Source: Cinnamomum chago
Taxonomy: Eukaryota > Streptophyta > Magnoliopsida > Laurales > Lauraceae
DNA length: 64,000 nt
NCBI GenBank assembly: GCA_038049695.1
Contig: CP142452.1
Coordinates: 32,848,501 to 32,912,500, forward strand
Reading direction: 5' to 3'
Within the stretch, counting starts at the first letter, position 1. Each line of letters opens with the position of its first letter. Below, one piece after another: positions 35,376 through 44,978 of the stretch. Below the pieces are notes generated by a model, which saw nothing but the letters and a program-made list of their open reading frames with translations, searched no databases and was not told the origin of the DNA. Position numbers and translations under genes: made by a program.

Positions 35376-35682
35376 TGTTAGGTTGTATGGCTCAATAGAA
35401 GTAATGAATCTTGGTTAACCGGGCCCATGGATTGCCCAACTTGTATTGTGATTAGAAGTAGGCCTGTTATAGGTCTAGTATGACTAAGAAGTAGTGTTTG
35501 GGTGTAACAAAAGGTTTTGGGGCTGATATTATAAATAGAGATTAAGGGTTTCTAGGATGTACAACCTCTTTTGATTGTATAGTGAATTCTCCCGTATTCT
35601 CCATGGACGTAGGCCAAAAGCCGAACCACATAAATCTCTTGTTCATGCATGTTCTCTTCTCGTAGGCCCTAGATCACAACAA
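35376..35682 (+). repeat. Copia 5' LTR, ~307 bp
   Basis: Starts TGTTAGGTTG and ends near ...ATCACAACA. It has a TATTATAAATAGAG TATA region (about 35528-35541) and is followed by a PBS-like TTGTATCAGAGC (35685-35696). No 3' partner is present. Confidence 0.55.
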
Positions 35683-35684
35683 AC

Positions 35685-35696
35685 TTGTATCAGAGC
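35685..35696 (+). promoter_or_regulatory. PBS-like site TTGTATCAGAGC
   Basis: One base different from TGGTATCAGAGC, just after the LTR above. Confidence 0.65.
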
Positions 35697-36039
35697 GTTG
35701 TGCATGATCGGAGGAGATTCGACGAATTGGATCTCAGAGGGCTGGAGTTATGGCTGCGCGATCGACGGATTAGATCTCAAGAATGAGATAGTGCTTTCTA
35801 AATCGTGCAGAAGGAGATCGTTTGATCTCGGTGGGCCACACAAATTGCAGAGAAGAGAAAATTCGGGCCAGAGAAGAAGAGCAACACTGCTGCTTTCGTC
35901 GCTGGAGCAAAGGTCTGCCATCGCTGATTGGAAGAAGGGTGTAGAAGGTTGATCTCGTCCCTGGTTGAAGATTCGTCATCTGATGATTCAGTCAGTGTTG
36001 CAGATGGAAGATCAGATTATGTTTCCGACAATGCACTTT

Positions 36040-37150
36040 CTGTGATTGAAGGTGGAATTCGGTGTCAGGATGAATGGATTCTTGATTCGGGTTGTTCCTA
36101 CCATATGTGTCCAATAGGGACTGGTTTACCACTTATAGAGAAATCGACGGTGGTAGTGTCTTGCTGGGCAACAATGGTGCATGTAAGACGGTTGGGATCG
36201 GAACAGTGAAAATCAAGATGCATGATGGAATCATTAGAACGTTGGCAGAGGTTCGGCATGTTCCTGATATGAAAAAGAATCTTGTTTCTCTTGGTGCGTT
36301 GGACTCCGACCATTGTAAGTTCTCAGCTGAAGGTGGAGTTATGAAGGTTGTGAAGGGTGCTCTGGTTCTTATGAGAGGCAATAGAGTTGGAAACTTGTAT
36401 GTTTTGTCCGGAAATACAGTTACATGTGGAGCTGCAGTGTCTTCCTCAAATGACCATGAATCTGTCTCAACGCACTTATGGCACTTGCGCCTGGGTCATA
36501 TGAGTGAGAAGGGATTGACAATACCGAGCAATCAAAATTTGCTATGTGGCACGAAGACAGGCAAGTTGGATTTCTGTGAGAGATGCATCTCGGAAAACAT
36601 CGAAGGTCAGTTTCAAGACAGGTATTTATCGCACGAAAGGTATCCATGATTATGTTCATTCAGATGTATGGGGACCTTCTAAGGTCTACTCCTAGGGCGG
36701 GTCCTGGTTTATGCTGACTTTTATTGATGATTATTCAAGGAAAGTCTTGGTTTATACTCTGAAGACGAAGGATCAGACATTTGTTACATTAAAGTGATGG
36801 AAGGAAATGGTTGAGAAACAAATTGGTAGGAAGGTGAAGAAGTTGATGACAGGTAATGACAAGGAGTACAGATTGACAGTGCTTGAGAACTATTGCAAAG
36901 ATCATGGCATAGTTCAGTATTACACCACTACATAAACTCCAGAGCACAATGGAGTTGCAAAGAGGATGAACAGAACGATCTTGGAAAGAGCTCGTTGTAT
37001 GTTTACTGCAGGATTGTCCAAGGACTTTTGGGCTGAGGCAGTAAATGCTGTAGGATACTTGATAAAAAGGTCTCCACATACAAAGATTGGTTTCAAAACA
37101 CCGGAAGAAATGTGGTCAGGTAATCCAGCTGATTATTCTAACTTAGGATT
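36040..37150 (+). pseudogene. Copia protease-integrase remnant
   Basis: Reads DEWILDSGCSYHMCP (protease active site, DSG kept), then, after a +1 shift, NRDWFTTY, VRHVPDMKKNLVSLGALD and LWHLRLGHMSEKGL (GAG-pre-integrase). Integrase follows: HSDVWGPS, MLTFIDDYSRKVLVYTL, a decayed second Asp region (MTGNDKEYR), HNGVAKRMNRTILERARCMF, FWAEAVNAVGYLIKRSPHTKIGFKTPEEMWSG. Stops occur near 36647 and 36935. Nearly all of gag is missing between the leader and 36040, and RT/RNase H are absent: the copy ends abruptly at about 37150. It is a different Copia family from the other elements in the window. Confidence 0.8.
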
Positions 37151-37544
37151 TTTTTTTTAAAGTAGAAGATTTAAAAAAAAAAAAATCATTTTTCTACGCC
37201 CAAAATCATGTTTATAAGTAGATCTAGCATGAAAGTGTATAGATTTAAGTGAAGAACACAATACAAACCCAAAAATGACATGCCAATGATCTTTTCATTC
37301 ATTTTTATACTTTATCTAAAAATAAAAAATAAAAAACAAATAATAGTAAAAATAAGGGAGTTAAATTGATTTTCTCTTACTAAATAAAATGATTTCTTCA
37401 AAAAATAGTGTTGGAATTTGGAAATATGTAAGAGAATGAGCTTATGGAGACATGGTTTCTTTAAGAAGATGAGGGGAGAGGAGAAGAAAATGGAAAAATA
37501 GGGAAAAAGTTACAAAAAATTAGGATTTTTTTCCATTACTCCAT
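37151..37544. other. AT-rich spacer with T and A runs
   Basis: Starts with poly(T) and poly(A) runs (37149-37185) at the break point of the Copia remnant. Nothing coding is visible. Confidence 0.4.
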
Positions 37545-37735
37545 CTCAGCTGATATTTTGAAAATATCAGGGGAGATATCGGTAATATCAGCCGAAATAT
37601 TGGTTAAACCGATATTTTGACCATATCGGTCGAGATTGACCGATATTTTGCCCAACTCGGTATGACAGCAAAATATCGTCGTGGTATGGGCCGATACCGG
37701 TTCATATCGGCCGAGATTTTAAACCATGGTTTAAT
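37545..37735. repeat. 'CCGATAT' self-similar repeat
   Basis: About 190 bp made largely of CCGATATTTTG / CCATATCGG / GGCCGATA variants in both orientations, ending GGCCGAGATTTTAAACCATGG. It sits exactly where the Copia LTR (37736-37881) is cut short, so it may be an insertion there. Class unknown to me; compare 24945-25140. Confidence 0.5.
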
Positions 37736-37881
37736 AATCTCATTGTGCCATATCAAAGGTTGGAATTACAATATGCTGTACAGTCATTTGACCAAATCCC
37801 ACACGTGGGATATTATAGAAGTCTATACATGGGCCTAGTTGAGTTGGGCCTAGGCCTTATCTTGATGAGTTATTTTCTACA
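37736..37881 (-). repeat. Truncated 3' LTR of a minus-strand Copia
   Basis: On the minus strand it starts TGTAGAAAATAACTCATCAA and closely matches the LTR at 43874 onward (TGTAGAAAATAACTCATCAA..., shared GGCCTAGGCCCAACTCAACT block). A polypurine tract (C-run on +, 37884-37888) abuts it. The distal half is missing. Confidence 0.75.
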
Positions 37882-38137
37882 CTCCCCCTTAAATTGATGT
37901 GGGAAGGAACAAACCATCAATTTGTCAGTGAGATCATTATGACGAGTTTTGGGAAGTGCTTTTGTGGATATATCCGTCATCTGATGATGAGTATAGACAT
38001 GAGGCAATGTTATCTTCTCAGTAACATGCTGATGGATGAAGTGACAATCAATCTCAATATGCTTCGTCCTTTCATGGAGACCGGATTGTTCGCTATTCTG
38101 GTGGCACTAGTATTGTCCTCATAAAGAGGTGTAGAAG
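37882..38137 (-). pseudogene. Copia RNase H end (minus strand), left of the young Copia
   Basis: Minus-strand sequence from 38137 reads TSLYEDNTSA-like (catalytic CDN altered), then a KHIEIDCHF-like stretch and HQHVTEKI in mixed frames, ending at the polypurine tract. It continues the fragment at 43627-43873; the young Copia inserted between them. Confidence 0.75.
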
Positions 38138-38376
38138 TGTCAATCCAGGCCCATCCATTTTGGCCCATTTATTGTACCCATTTATTGCTTTGTAATTAGT
38201 CAAAGTTGTTACTTAATTTTAGGATCTAAGATTTGTGATTGATTTGTAATTGATTGTAATTGATTGTAATTAGGGTATTAAGCCCTTATATATACATCAG
38301 TCGATCCGAGAATGGGATACGACATTCATCTCTCTCTCTTGTTCTGTGTTTCATCTCTCTCTCTCTAAAAATGTCA
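38138..38376 (+). repeat. 5' LTR of the intact Copia, 239 bp
   Basis: TGTCAATCC...AATGTCA, giving TGTCA at one end and TGTCA at the other within TG...CA termini. Carries the promoter and 5' transcript start. Three tandem copies of a TGTAATTGAT-type 10-mer occur near 38245-38275, against two in the 3' LTR. Confidence 0.95.
38287..38294 (+). promoter_or_regulatory. LTR TATA box
   Basis: TATATATA after AGCCCT, in the middle of the LTR; the same sequence is in the 3' LTR. Likely the transcription signal for the genomic RNA. Confidence 0.6.
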
Positions 38377-38388
38377 TGGTATCAGAGC
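38377..38388 (+). promoter_or_regulatory. Primer binding site TGGTATCAGAGC
   Basis: Perfect initiator-Met-type PBS immediately after the LTR. Confidence 0.95.
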
Positions 38389-39238
38389 AAGGTCGACCAT
38401 CTTTGATCTTCTCCCAACTCATCTTCCATTCATTGGGAGCCTGTTTATGATCATCTTCTTCAGCCAGATCATATCTGATCTTCCCTGATCATCTCAGATC
38501 AGGAGTGGCCCACCTGCGATCATCATCTGCTACTCAGCGGAAGCAGCCCATATTGGTCGCCTGGATTTATACATATTTATGAAGATTTTCTCACGATTTA
38601 TGGATCATCAGAGGTAGGCCATCTACCCTTTTTTGTAGAAAATCAGTTTTGTCCATTTCTTTTCATCTCAGCCGTCCAAAAGTTTGGATTTGGATTCGTT
38701 CTACCTGAGACCACTTCCAGTAGTTGCCGAAATTTGCTGTGAACCCATCCCCATACTCAGATCTGTCAACAGATCACTAGGTGGGGCCCACGTACACAAC
38801 CCAACTCAAAAATTTGGGTCGTCAGGTACTGTTTAGTGCACAATTCTGTGCACAAGTTGCTGTATCAGCAACTGTCCTATTGCTGGTTACTGCTGGTTCT
38901 TCCTACTGCTATTTATTACTGCTGTTGTTGCTGGTTTGTTCCTTACTACTGCTGATTGTTACTGCTGCGTCTACTTGATCCAATCTGTTGATTCCTTTGC
39001 ACTACTGCTGTGATAATTTGTTCGTTGTGTCTTTCTGGGTACTGTTTGTTGTGCACTTTTATTCTGTGCCTTCTGGGAATTGTTCTTGCCTACTGGTTGC
39101 TGTCTGCTGCAACACCTCCTGATTGTGTTCTTACAATCTTGACTGTGGTCTGATCCGTCTACGATTGGACTGCAACAGTACTGCTGCCCAATTCAGCACC
39201 CTGTCTTCCTTGTGTGTGCTTCTTACTAGACTTTCGTA
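38389..39238 (+). other. 5' leader of the intact Copia
   Basis: About 850 bp untranslated, rich in short CTGCTG/TACTGCT words (38840-39190), between PBS and the Gag-Pol ATG. Confidence 0.7.
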
Positions 39239-42200
39239 ATGGAAAAACATGAGATTACCCTGGTTCGCTTTGATGGGACAAATTATACCTCATGGGCCTT
39301 CCAATTTCAAATTTACTTGGAAGGAAAAGAACTTTGGGCACACATTGATGGATCTGAATCTCAACCAGCGGAAGATGACAAGAAGATTTTAGCTTGGAAG
39401 ACAAAGGATGCTAAAATCAAAACCTGGTTGCTGGGCTCTGTTGAGTCACATTTTATTCTCAACTTAAAACCCTGCAAAACTGCCCGTGAAATGTGGGACT
39501 ATCTTAAGAAAATTTATCAACAAGGCAATGCTGCTCGCCAGTTTCAATTGGAACTTGAAATCTCTCAATTCACTCAAGGCACCCAAACTATTCAGGAGTA
39601 TTACAATGGCTTCCGCCGCCTGTGGTCTGAATATGATGAGATTAAGTTTGCCACGGTATCTGCTGCACTTCTACCGGAATTACTTCCATTACAGGAAAGT
39701 AGTCATCGGGATCAGCTCCTCATGAAACTTCGTTTGGAGTTTGAGACAGTTCGATCGAGCTTGATGAGCAGGGCTCCTCTTCCCAACTTGGATGCATGTC
39801 TTCAGGAACTTCTGCGGGAGGAACAACGTCTCGCTACTAAAACTAATCTGGAACAACAACGCTCTGCGGAGGCTCCATTTGCCTATGCTGCCACAGCCAG
39901 ACAACCTCCTCGGGACATCCGTAAAGTTCAGTGTCATAACTGCAAAAAATATGGTCACTATGCAAATCAATGCAAGTCAAAAATTTGCAGATATTGTAAG
40001 GCCACTGGTCATGTTATTGAAGAATGTCGGAAGAAGGCTCGCAATTCAGCTTCCCGTGATTATGTGCAGTCCGGCCCTGGAACTTCCACTGTGTCATCTG
40101 CTCCTACTGCTTACACAGTGACTACTCCACCATATGCTTCATCTGACTTCAGTGGTTCTTTGCCGTATGATTCATCCTCACAGCTTGGTTCCTCATCACA
40201 ATCTATGTTTCCTGCTCTTCTCACCCCTGATATGGTTAACCAAATGATCATCAATGCCTTAGCATCCATGAACATCGCAGGTACTGCTTTCTCTCTTTCC
40301 AATACCTGGTACTTAGATTCTGGTGCAAGTAACCATATGGCCTCATCACCCGCCACATTACAAAATGTTGTTCCTTACACTGGTCATCTCACTGTTCAAG
40401 CTGCCAACGGAGATCATCTCCCCATCACCTTTGTTGGTGATACCCCTGGCCCTTTACCCTTAACCAATGTTTTGGTTTCTCCTCCTCTTACTACTAATTT
40501 GGTTTCTGTGGGACAACTTGTTGAAAATAATTACACTGTCTCCTTTTCTTCTTCTGGATGTGTTGTGCAGGACCAGGAGTCGGGGGAAGTGATCGCGAGG
40601 GGGCCTAAGCGTGGCAGACTTTTTCCGTTACCAATATCTTCTATTATTGAGAATAATCCTTTACATCAGTTATTTTATTTTTTCCTTCAGAATCATTCTC
40701 GTTTGTGGCATAATAGACTTGGTCATCCAAATGCTTCTACTATGTCTACATTATTTCAATATGGATTAATAAATAAACCTGTTGCTTCTGCTTCTTTTGA
40801 CTGTGATGCTTGTAAATTAGGTAAGAGTAAAACTTTACCCTTTCGAACCTCTCACACACGGAGCACTGCATGTTTTGACTTAATTCACAGTGATGTTTGG
40901 GGCATTGCTCCGACCCTTTCCCATAGTCATTTCAAGTATTTTGTCACATTCATTGATGACTATAGCAGATTTACTTGGATTTATTTCTTACATTCGAAGT
41001 CTGATGTTCTTAATGCATTTACATTTTTTGTTAAATATGTGGAAACCCAATTTTCTAAATGCATTAAAACTTTGCGCTCAGACTCAGGGGGGGAGTATGT
41101 TTCCAAGGATTTTCAATCCTTTTTAACCAATAAAGGAATCATTTCTCAACGTACCTGTCCGTATACTCCACAACAAAATGGAGTCGTAGAACGGAAAAAC
41201 AGACATCTTCTTGATGTAACTAGAACTCTTCTAATTGAATCATCCGTTCCCCCTCGTTTTTGGACTGAAGCTCTCACAACGGCTGTCTATCTCATTAACC
41301 GCCTTCCATCACCTACCATTGCTCATTTCACGCCTCATTTTAAATTGTTTGGTCATCATCCTGTGTTTGATCACCTACATACCTTTGGCTGTGTTTGCTT
41401 CGTTCATCTACCTCCCACCGAAAGAACGAAACTCACAGCACAATCTCGCAGGTGTGCTTTTTTGGGTTATGCCACTAATAAAAAAGGTTTTGTTTGTTAT
41501 GATCCCATTGGTCGTCGTATTAGGGTTTCTCGAAATGTTATTTTCTTTGAAAATCAATATTTCTTCCAAACTCACATGGATTGTCCTCCTCCCTCTTCCC
41601 CAGCTCTCTTACCGGGTTTTTCGGATCAAACCTTTGTTACTAGGTTTAATCTTGCTTTTGTATACCACCGACAGGAGAAACCTCCTACTGCAGATGGCCC
41701 TCCCCCTGATCCTCCACCGACAAATGGTTCCACGCCTACTCCTGCCTTACGTTGCTCCTCCAGAACTTCTAGACCGCCTGAGCGGTATGGCTTTACCCAT
41801 ACTTCTTTGATGACCACCCTATCTTCTATCTCTATCCCAAGTTCTTATTTGCAGGCTGTCCAACAAGATTGCTGGAACCAGGCCATGAAGGAGGAATTAG
41901 ATGCATTGGCTCTGAATCACACATGGGATATTGTGGAGTGCCCTTCAGCAGTTAAGCCCATTGGTTGCAAATGGATCTACTCGATCAAACTTAAATCTGA
42001 TGGGTCCTTGGATAGACACAAAGCTCGACTTGTAGCACTCGGAAACAGACAGGAGTATGGCATTAACTATGAGGAGACATTTGCACCTGTGGCAAAGATG
42101 ACATCTGTTAGGTTACTTCTCGCCATTGCTGCATCTCAGTCTTGGCCATTATACCAAATGGATGTCAAAAATGCATTTCTCCATGGGGATTTGCAAGAAG

Positions 42201-43369
42201 AGGTCTATATGCGTATACCACAAGGGGTCCCCTCTCCCTCCAAGAGGTCCGTCTGTCGGCTGCGGAAATCGCTTTATGGTCTAAAGCAAGCACCTCGGGC
42301 ATGGTTCGAAACCTTTAGGGGTCGCTTATGCGAAAGTGGCTTTACTCAAAGCCCTTATGATTCATCTCTCTTTCTTTGCCACACCTCTGCTGGGGTTACG
42401 GTGCTTCTAGTGTATGTCGACGATATTATTATCACTGGCACGGATGATGGTATGATCAAATCTCTTCAAGATTCCCTCCGGACTTACTTCCATATGAAGG
42501 ATTTGGGCCCCTTGCATTATTTCTTGGGCTTAGAGGTGCATCAATCTTCCAAAGGTCTATTTGTTAATCAACACAAATACACATCAGATCTTATCGAGTT
42601 GGCTGACCTCCATGATTCTTCGCCTGTTGATACACCTGTCGAGGTAAATCTCAAGCTGAGTAAGGATGATGGGGATCTTCTTCCCGATCCTCAACCATAC
42701 CGGCGCCTGGTGGGAAGTCTTGTCTATCTCACCATCACTAGACCTGACATATCCTATGCTGTTAATCTTGTGAGCCAGTTTATGACAGCTCCTCGCCACC
42801 TTCATTTGGCAGCTGTGAAGCGCATTATCCGCTATCTGCTAAGAACTGCCCCTCGTGGTTTATATTATCCAAAGGATAATCCTCTTCATCTGACTGCTTA
42901 TGCAGATGCTGACTGGGCAGGCTGTCAGGACACACGCCGTTCTACTACTGGTTGGTGCATGTACCTTGGCAATTCTCTCATTTCTTGGAAATACAAGAAA
43001 CAAGAACGGGTGTCTCGATCTTCCACAGAAGCTGAATATAGGGCAATGTCTTCTGCTTGTTCTGAGGTCTTATGGCTACGGGGCCTTCTTTCGGACTTCG
43101 GGTTCGCTCAAACCTCTCCTACTCCATTGCATGCCGACAATACTGGGGCTATCCGAATAACTGAAAATCCAGTATTCCATGAACGCACCAAGCATATTGA
43201 AGTTGACTGCCACTTTATTCGGGATGAATTTAAGCGGGATGTCATTAGTCTACCTCATGTCCCTACAGAGTTTCAGTTTGCAGATATCTTCACAAAGGGA
43301 CTTCCTCGGCCTCGACATCAATTTCTTGTCTCCAAATTGCTGCTTTATGACTCCCCAGCATCAATTTGA
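39239..43369 (+). CDS. Copia Gag-Pol polyprotein, 1376 aa
   Basis: A single uninterrupted frame encodes all parts in Copia order. Gag is at residues 1-~265 with two zinc knuckles, CHNCKKYGHYANQC (232-245) and CRYCKATGHVIEEC (250-263). Aspartic protease is WYLDSGASNHM with catalytic D360. GAG-pre-integrase is LWHNRLGHPN (~490). Integrase has D552 (HSDVWG), D615 (SDSGGEY) and E651 (VVERKN), so the DDE spacing D-35-E is exact. Reverse transcriptase has YVDDI at 1059. RNase H has YADADWAG, SSTEAEYRA and HADNTG, then FADIFTKGL. It would work in cytoplasmic particles and integrate cDNA in the nucleus. The start matches that of the related minus-strand copy (MEKSEIT). The TGA at 43367-43369 touches the polypurine tract. 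Every catalytic motif is present. Confidence 0.95.
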   Translation: MEKHEITLVRFDGTNYTSWAFQFQIYLEGKELWAHIDGSESQPAEDDKKILAWKTKDAKIKTWLLGSVESHFILNLKPCKTAREMWDYLKKIYQQGNAARQFQLELEISQFTQGTQTIQEYYNGFRRLWSEYDEIKFATVSAALLPELLPLQESSHRDQLLMKLRLEFETVRSSLMSRAPLPNLDACLQELLREEQRLATKTNLEQQRSAEAPFAYAATARQPPRDIRKVQCHNCKKYGHYANQCKSKICRYCKATGHVIEECRKKARNSASRDYVQSGPGTSTVSSAPTAYTVTTPPYASSDFSGSLPYDSSSQLGSSSQSMFPALLTPDMVNQMIINALASMNIAGTAFSLSNTWYLDSGASNHMASSPATLQNVVPYTGHLTVQAANGDHLPITFVGDTPGPLPLTNVLVSPPLTTNLVSVGQLVENNYTVSFSSSGCVVQDQESGEVIARGPKRGRLFPLPISSIIENNPLHQLFYFFLQNHSRLWHNRLGHPNASTMSTLFQYGLINKPVASASFDCDACKLGKSKTLPFRTSHTRSTACFDLIHSDVWGIAPTLSHSHFKYFVTFIDDYSRFTWIYFLHSKSDVLNAFTFFVKYVETQFSKCIKTLRSDSGGEYVSKDFQSFLTNKGIISQRTCPYTPQQNGVVERKNRHLLDVTRTLLIESSVPPRFWTEALTTAVYLINRLPSPTIAHFTPHFKLFGHHPVFDHLHTFGCVCFVHLPPTERTKLTAQSRRCAFLGYATNKKGFVCYDPIGRRIRVSRNVIFFENQYFFQTHMDCPPPSSPALLPGFSDQTFVTRFNLAFVYHRQEKPPTADGPPPDPPPTNGSTPTPALRCSSRTSRPPERYGFTHTSLMTTLSSISIPSSYLQAVQQDCWNQAMKEELDALALNHTWDIVECPSAVKPIGCKWIYSIKLKSDGSLDRHKARLVALGNRQEYGINYEETFAPVAKMTSVRLLLAIAASQSWPLYQMDVKNAFLHGDLQEEVYMRIPQGVPSPSKRSVCRLRKSLYGLKQAPRAWFETFRGRLCESGFTQSPYDSSLFLCHTSAGVTVLLVYVDDIIITGTDDGMIKSLQDSLRTYFHMKDLGPLHYFLGLEVHQSSKGLFVNQHKYTSDLIELADLHDSSPVDTPVEVNLKLSKDDGDLLPDPQPYRRLVGSLVYLTITRPDISYAVNLVSQFMTAPRHLHLAAVKRIIRYLLRTAPRGLYYPKDNPLHLTAYADADWAGCQDTRRSTTGWCMYLGNSLISWKYKKQERVSRSSTEAEYRAMSSACSEVLWLRGLLSDFGFAQTSPTPLHADNTGAIRITENPVFHERTKHIEVDCHFIRDEFKRDVISLPHVPTEFQFADIFTKGLPRPRHQFLVSKLLLYDSPASI

Positions 43370-43393
43370 GGGGGGGGGGGGGGGGGGGGGGGG
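43370..43393 (+). promoter_or_regulatory. Polypurine tract: 24 consecutive G
   Basis: After ATTTGA there is an unbroken run of 24 G directly before the 3' LTR. Copia relatives here have about 6-7 G at the same place. It would prime plus-strand synthesis. Confidence 0.8.
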
Positions 43394-43626
43394 TGTCAAT
43401 CCAGGCCCATCCATTTTGGCCCATTTATTGTACCCATTTATTGCTTTGTAATTAGTCAAAGTTGTTACTTAATTTTAGGATCTAAGATTTGTGATTGATT
43501 TGTAATTGATTGTAATTAGGGTATTAAGCCCTTATATATACATCAGTCGATCCGAGAATGGGATACGACATTCATCTCTCTTTCTCTTGTTCTGTGTTTC
43601 ATCTCTTTCTCTCTCTAAAAATGTCA
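43394..43626 (+). repeat. 3' LTR of the intact Copia, 233 bp
   Basis: Partner of 38138-38376; see the element entry for differences. Confidence 0.95.
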
Positions 43627-43873
43627 AGAAGTACCAACAAGGACACCCTATTCACAAAGAAGATGGCGTAGCCAGATAAACGACATTGCTAGATATTATG
43701 CTTCAGCAGAAGATTTTGAAACGGTGGTTTGCTTGTTGCATTTCCAAGAAATGACAGATTCCCCAAGAAACATACACCAGCTAGTGGTAGATCTCTGAGT
43801 ATCTGGGGGCAGCCAGCCCAGTTAGCGTCCACATAAGCTAAGAGGTGTAGTGAAGTACCAGAAGGGTAGAAGA
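43627..43873 (-). pseudogene. Copia RNase H part (minus strand), right of the young Copia
   Basis: Minus-strand reading from 43873: [23 protein letters not shown], then, in shifted frames, a [13 protein letters not shown] stretch (family G.c.fLG.slISWk), SKSSAEA-like and IWLRHLL-like motifs. It joins to 38137 when the young element is removed. It is cut at 43873, where a + strand Copia LTR begins. Confidence 0.75.
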
Positions 43874-44177
43874 TGTAGAAAATAACTCATCAATATAAGG
43901 CCTAGGCCCAACTCAACTAGGCCCATGTATAGTCTTGTATAATATCCCACGTGTGGGATTTGGTTAAATACTGTACAACAGATTTTTCTCCTCTTGTTTC
44001 CTTGTATGGAAGATTAGGGTTTATTCTTTCTTTAATTCTGATTGTAATTACAGCCTATGATTAGGCACAATGAGATTATAAAACAGCATGGTTGATCCTC
44101 TCTTGGGATGACCAATTCTTCCAAAACTTCGTTCTTCTCTTCTCCATCTTTCTCAGGTTATTCCAATAACCCTTATA
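43874..44177 (+). repeat. 5' LTR of a + strand Copia, ~304 bp
   Basis: Starts TGTAGAAAATAACTC and ends next to a PBS-like TGGTATCGGGGCC (44178). Related to the LTR at 59695-60009 (same TGTAGAA start, similar layout, homologous gag downstream) and to the reversed LTR at 37736-37881. Confidence 0.75.
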
Positions 44178-44978
44178 TGGTATCGGGGCCTTCTTCTTCT
44201 GTTGGATTTATTCTCTTTTGAAGAATAACAGATCTGGGATCTGTTACAAATCAAGCTTGTACCAGGCAGATCATGCATCTACTTTAGATCACCTCTGATC
44301 TACAGTGGCCCACCTGTGATTGATCAGATTGTCTTGATAGGCACCGCAGTCAGGGTCGACCACTCTTGCTAGGATCTTTGGAGATTTTTTTTTTGTGGAT
44401 TTCTCTACACTTGGAGGTTGGTGTTCTAATCACTGTTGTGATTTTCAATTTTTTATGTATTATATATTCTGATCACGATTGTCTAGAATTTTGGATCTGA
44501 AGTCATATTCAACCATACTTCACCAGCAGGAGGCTGAGTGTAGTCCGATATAAGGATTGAGTCCTGATCTTGATTCCAACCATTCTGTGGGGCCCAAGCA
44601 GTCCAACAGAATCAAATTTCAAGGTCGCCTCAGGCTTTTTTTTTTTTTTTTTTTTTTTTTTTTTCTGTTTGAAATTTCTGAACTATGGCAGATCTGAGTT
44701 TTAATGAATTACAGCTTTTGGACTTTGTCCATGCTTCATCTAATCTGAGTTTGCACGTAGATCTGCATCTTTTATGCTTGGTTTAGTTAAATATCATAGA
44801 TCAAAACTTCCTTTTACTGCTGATTGAATGTTCTATGCTATTTTTGGATGTCTCTTGCTTATCGGAGCGCTGATTGATCAAGATGTGGGACTCTGTTCAC
44901 TTCATTTTCTTGCTGATTTGACTTTTGCAATTCAATCACTGTCTCTGTTGATTTATTAGTCTTCTGCTTTTGGAGACG
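44178..44978 (+). other. PBS and leader of the + strand Copia
   Basis: PBS TGGTATCGGGGC (two changes from TGGTATCAGAGC), then a non-coding leader with a 29-T run at 44636-44664. Confidence 0.65.

Larger units (their letters stand above)
38138..43626 (+). mobile_element. Intact Ty1/Copia retrotransposon, 5489 bp
   Basis: Complete structure: 5' LTR 38138-38376, PBS 38377-38388, one open Gag-Pol 39239-43369, polypurine tract, 3' LTR 43394-43626. A perfect 5-bp target duplication AGAAG lies at 38133-38137 and 43627-43631. LTR differences are confined to repeat-length changes (one extra TGTAATTGAT unit and CT-tract variation), so it inserted recently. It sits inside an older minus-strand Copia RNase H gene. 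It could be autonomous. Confidence 0.95.

Noticed and set aside
37617-38124. Short + strand frames around the truncated LTR
   Set aside because: They cross repeat and antisense Copia RNase H sequence; the real coding sense is minus.
39486-43160. Other-frame open stretches inside the intact Copia Gag-Pol
   Set aside because: Shadows of the 1376-aa frame, without their own domains.
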